From Microbacteriaceae bacterium (GTDB taxonomy: Bacteria; Actinomycetota; Actinomycetes; Actinomycetales; Microbacteriaceae), in contig JAAYAS010000232.1 of the NCBI GenBank assembly GCA_012719255.1, positions 1 through 6,608 on the forward strand: a DNA stretch of 6,608 bases, given 5' to 3'. A program made the position numbers and the translations under genes. Shown here in pieces: positions 5,700-6,608 of the stretch. Numbering within the stretch: the stretch's first letter is position 1; each line of letters begins with the position of its first letter. The notes below the pieces were generated by a model. It saw nothing but the letters and a program-made list of their open reading frames with translations. It had not been told where the DNA came from and ran no database searches.

Positions 5700-6608
5700 A
5701 TGCGCATCGTCTTCGCCGGCACCCCGCAGGCCGCAGTCCCCGCCCTCGACGGCCTCGTCGCCGCCGGTCACGAGCTCGTCGCCGTCGTCACCCGCGAGGA
5801 CGCGCCCGTCGGCCGCAAGCGCGTGCTCACGCCCTCGCCGGTCGCCGCCCGCGCCGAGGAGCTCGGCCTCGAGGTCGTCCGCGCCAACCGCCTCGACGAG
5901 GCCGTCGCCGAGCGCCTGCTCGCCCTCGAGCCCGACCTCGGCGTGATCGTCGCCTACGGCGGCCTCGTGCGCGAGCCGCTGCTGCACGGCCCCCGGCTCG
6001 GCTGGATCAACCTCCACTTCTCGCTGCTGCCCCGCTGGCGCGGCGCCGCGCCCGTGCAGCGGGCCGTGCTCGCCGGCGACACGACCACCGGCATCGCGGT
6101 GTTCGAGCTCGAGGCCGGCCTCGACACCGGCCCGGTCCACGTGAACCGCGAGGTGCCGATCGGCGACGACGAGACCGCCGGCGAGCTGCTCGAGCGGCTC
6201 TCGCACGAGGGCGTCGCCGACGTCGTCGAGGTCGTCGCCCGGCTCGCCGACGGCACCGCCGTCGCGACGCCGCAGGAGGGCGCCCCGACGCACGCCGAGA
6301 AGCTCACCGCCGCCGACGGCGCGATCGACTGGTCGCTGCCGAGCCGCGCCGTGCACGCCCGCATCCGCGGCGCCACACCGGAGCCCGGGGCGACGACGAC
6401 GCTCGACGGCGAGCGCTTCAAGGTGCACGCCGCGCGCCGCGCCGATGACGCCGATGACGCCGATGACGCCGCGGCCGCCGTCGCCGCGCTCGAGCCCGGC
6501 GAGGTGCGCCTCGTCGGCGGCCGCGTGCTCGTCGGCACCGGCGACGGCGCCCTCGAGCTCGTGCGGGTGCAGCCCGCCGGCCGCACCACCATGGCCGCCG
6601 CCGACTGG
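5700..6608 (+). CDS. fmt: Methionyl-tRNA formyltransferase, 3' end cut by window
   Basis: Fmt transfers a formyl group from 10-formyltetrahydrofolate to the amino group of Met on initiator tRNA in the cytoplasm. From the ATG at 5700 the frame is open for 303 codons to the window edge with no stop. The family start MRIVFAGTPQAAVPALDGL is present, then RKRVLTPSPVA. The catalytic triad is intact: Asn104 and His106 in NLHFSLLPRWRGAAP, and Asp142 in LDTGPV. HAEKLTAADGAIDW marks the entry to the C-terminal tRNA-binding domain, which also shows RIRGATPEPGA and ends with VQPAGRTTMAAADW, a motif close to the usual C-terminus. Fmt is about 310 residues, so few codons are missing. Odd point: an Ala-Asp-Asp triple repeat near residues 248-257 inside the C-terminal domain. 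A candidate leaderless promoter precedes it. Confidence 0.96.
   Translation, partial: MRIVFAGTPQAAVPALDGLVAAGHELVAVVTREDAPVGRKRVLTPSPVAARAEELGLEVVRANRLDEAVAERLLALEPDLGVIVAYGGLVREPLLHGPRLGWINLHFSLLPRWRGAAPVQRAVLAGDTTTGIAVFELEAGLDTGPVHVNREVPIGDDETAGELLERLSHEGVADVVEVVARLADGTAVATPQEGAPTHAEKLTAADGAIDWSLPSRAVHARIRGATPEPGATTTLDGERFKVHAARRADDADDADDAAAAVAALEPGEVRLVGGRVLVGTGDGALELVRVQPAGRTTMAAADW
6441..6470 (+). repeat. 9-bp tandem repeat inside fmt (Ala-Asp-Asp x3)
   Basis: GCCGATGAC occurs three times head to tail (6441, 6450, 6459), followed by a further GCC. In frame it encodes ADDADDADDA, starting at Fmt residue 248, in what looks like a loop between strands of the C-terminal domain. Nine bases is three codons, so copy-number change would stay in frame. 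Each unit carries a GAT Asp codon, uncommon in this GAC-preferring sequence, which fits recent slippage expansion. Confidence 0.85.

Noticed and set aside
6441..6470. CRISPR-like or regulatory direct repeats.
   Set aside because: Units are 9 bp, have no spacers and are in frame within fmt.
1..6608. A novel defence, mobile or biosynthetic system.
   Set aside because: All coding space is taken by recognised core genes in conserved order. No transposase, integrase, tRNA, CRISPR or unknown gene was found.

Overview
This window is a housekeeping chromosomal segment from a very GC-rich actinobacterium. G or C dominates almost every third codon position. The gene order gmk - rpoZ - coaBC - metK - priA - fmt, all on the + strand, is the standard actinobacterial arrangement. 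The omega, MetK, CoaBC and degenerate PriA sequences look like those of Microbacteriaceae (for example Leucobacter, Agromyces or Microbacterium relatives). That family placement is inference from sequence style, not from a search.

Layout: the 3' part of a guanylate kinase gene (2-682) is followed after 28 nt by rpoZ (711-1040). An 81-nt gap with a strong GC hairpin leads to the bifunctional coenzyme A gene coaBC (1122-2366). A 107-nt gap with a second GC hairpin and a C-rich stretch leads to metK (2474-3664). priA follows metK after only 14 nt (3679-5619). An 80-nt gap holds a third hairpin and a candidate leaderless promoter. fmt begins at 5700 and is still open at the window end, probably only a few codons short of its stop.

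Functionally the genes do not form one pathway. They cover nucleotide supply (Gmk: GMP to GDP), transcription (omega), cofactor synthesis (CoaBC: 4'-phosphopantothenate to 4'-phosphopantetheine), methyl-donor synthesis (MetK: S-adenosylmethionine), replication restart (PriA) and translation initiation (Fmt: formyl-Met-tRNA). The three intercistronic gaps gmk-rpoZ, rpoZ-coaBC and coaBC-metK contain no TAnnnT -10-like hexamer. With the tight metK-priA spacing, this suggests much read-through from upstream. fmt has the only plausible internal promoter.

The one really unusual thing is the guanylate kinase gene. Its visible part holds two tandem, in-frame, diverged copies (about 66% identical by hand count over 95 residues) of the nucleotide-binding/LID half of the enzyme, offset by 306 bp (102 codons). 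They are joined at a GAGTTCGAC microhomology. The second copy contains a 60-bp island of lower GC and rare codons. This could be a real fusion of two gmk genes or an assembly chimera. No new defence, mobile or secretion system is visible.
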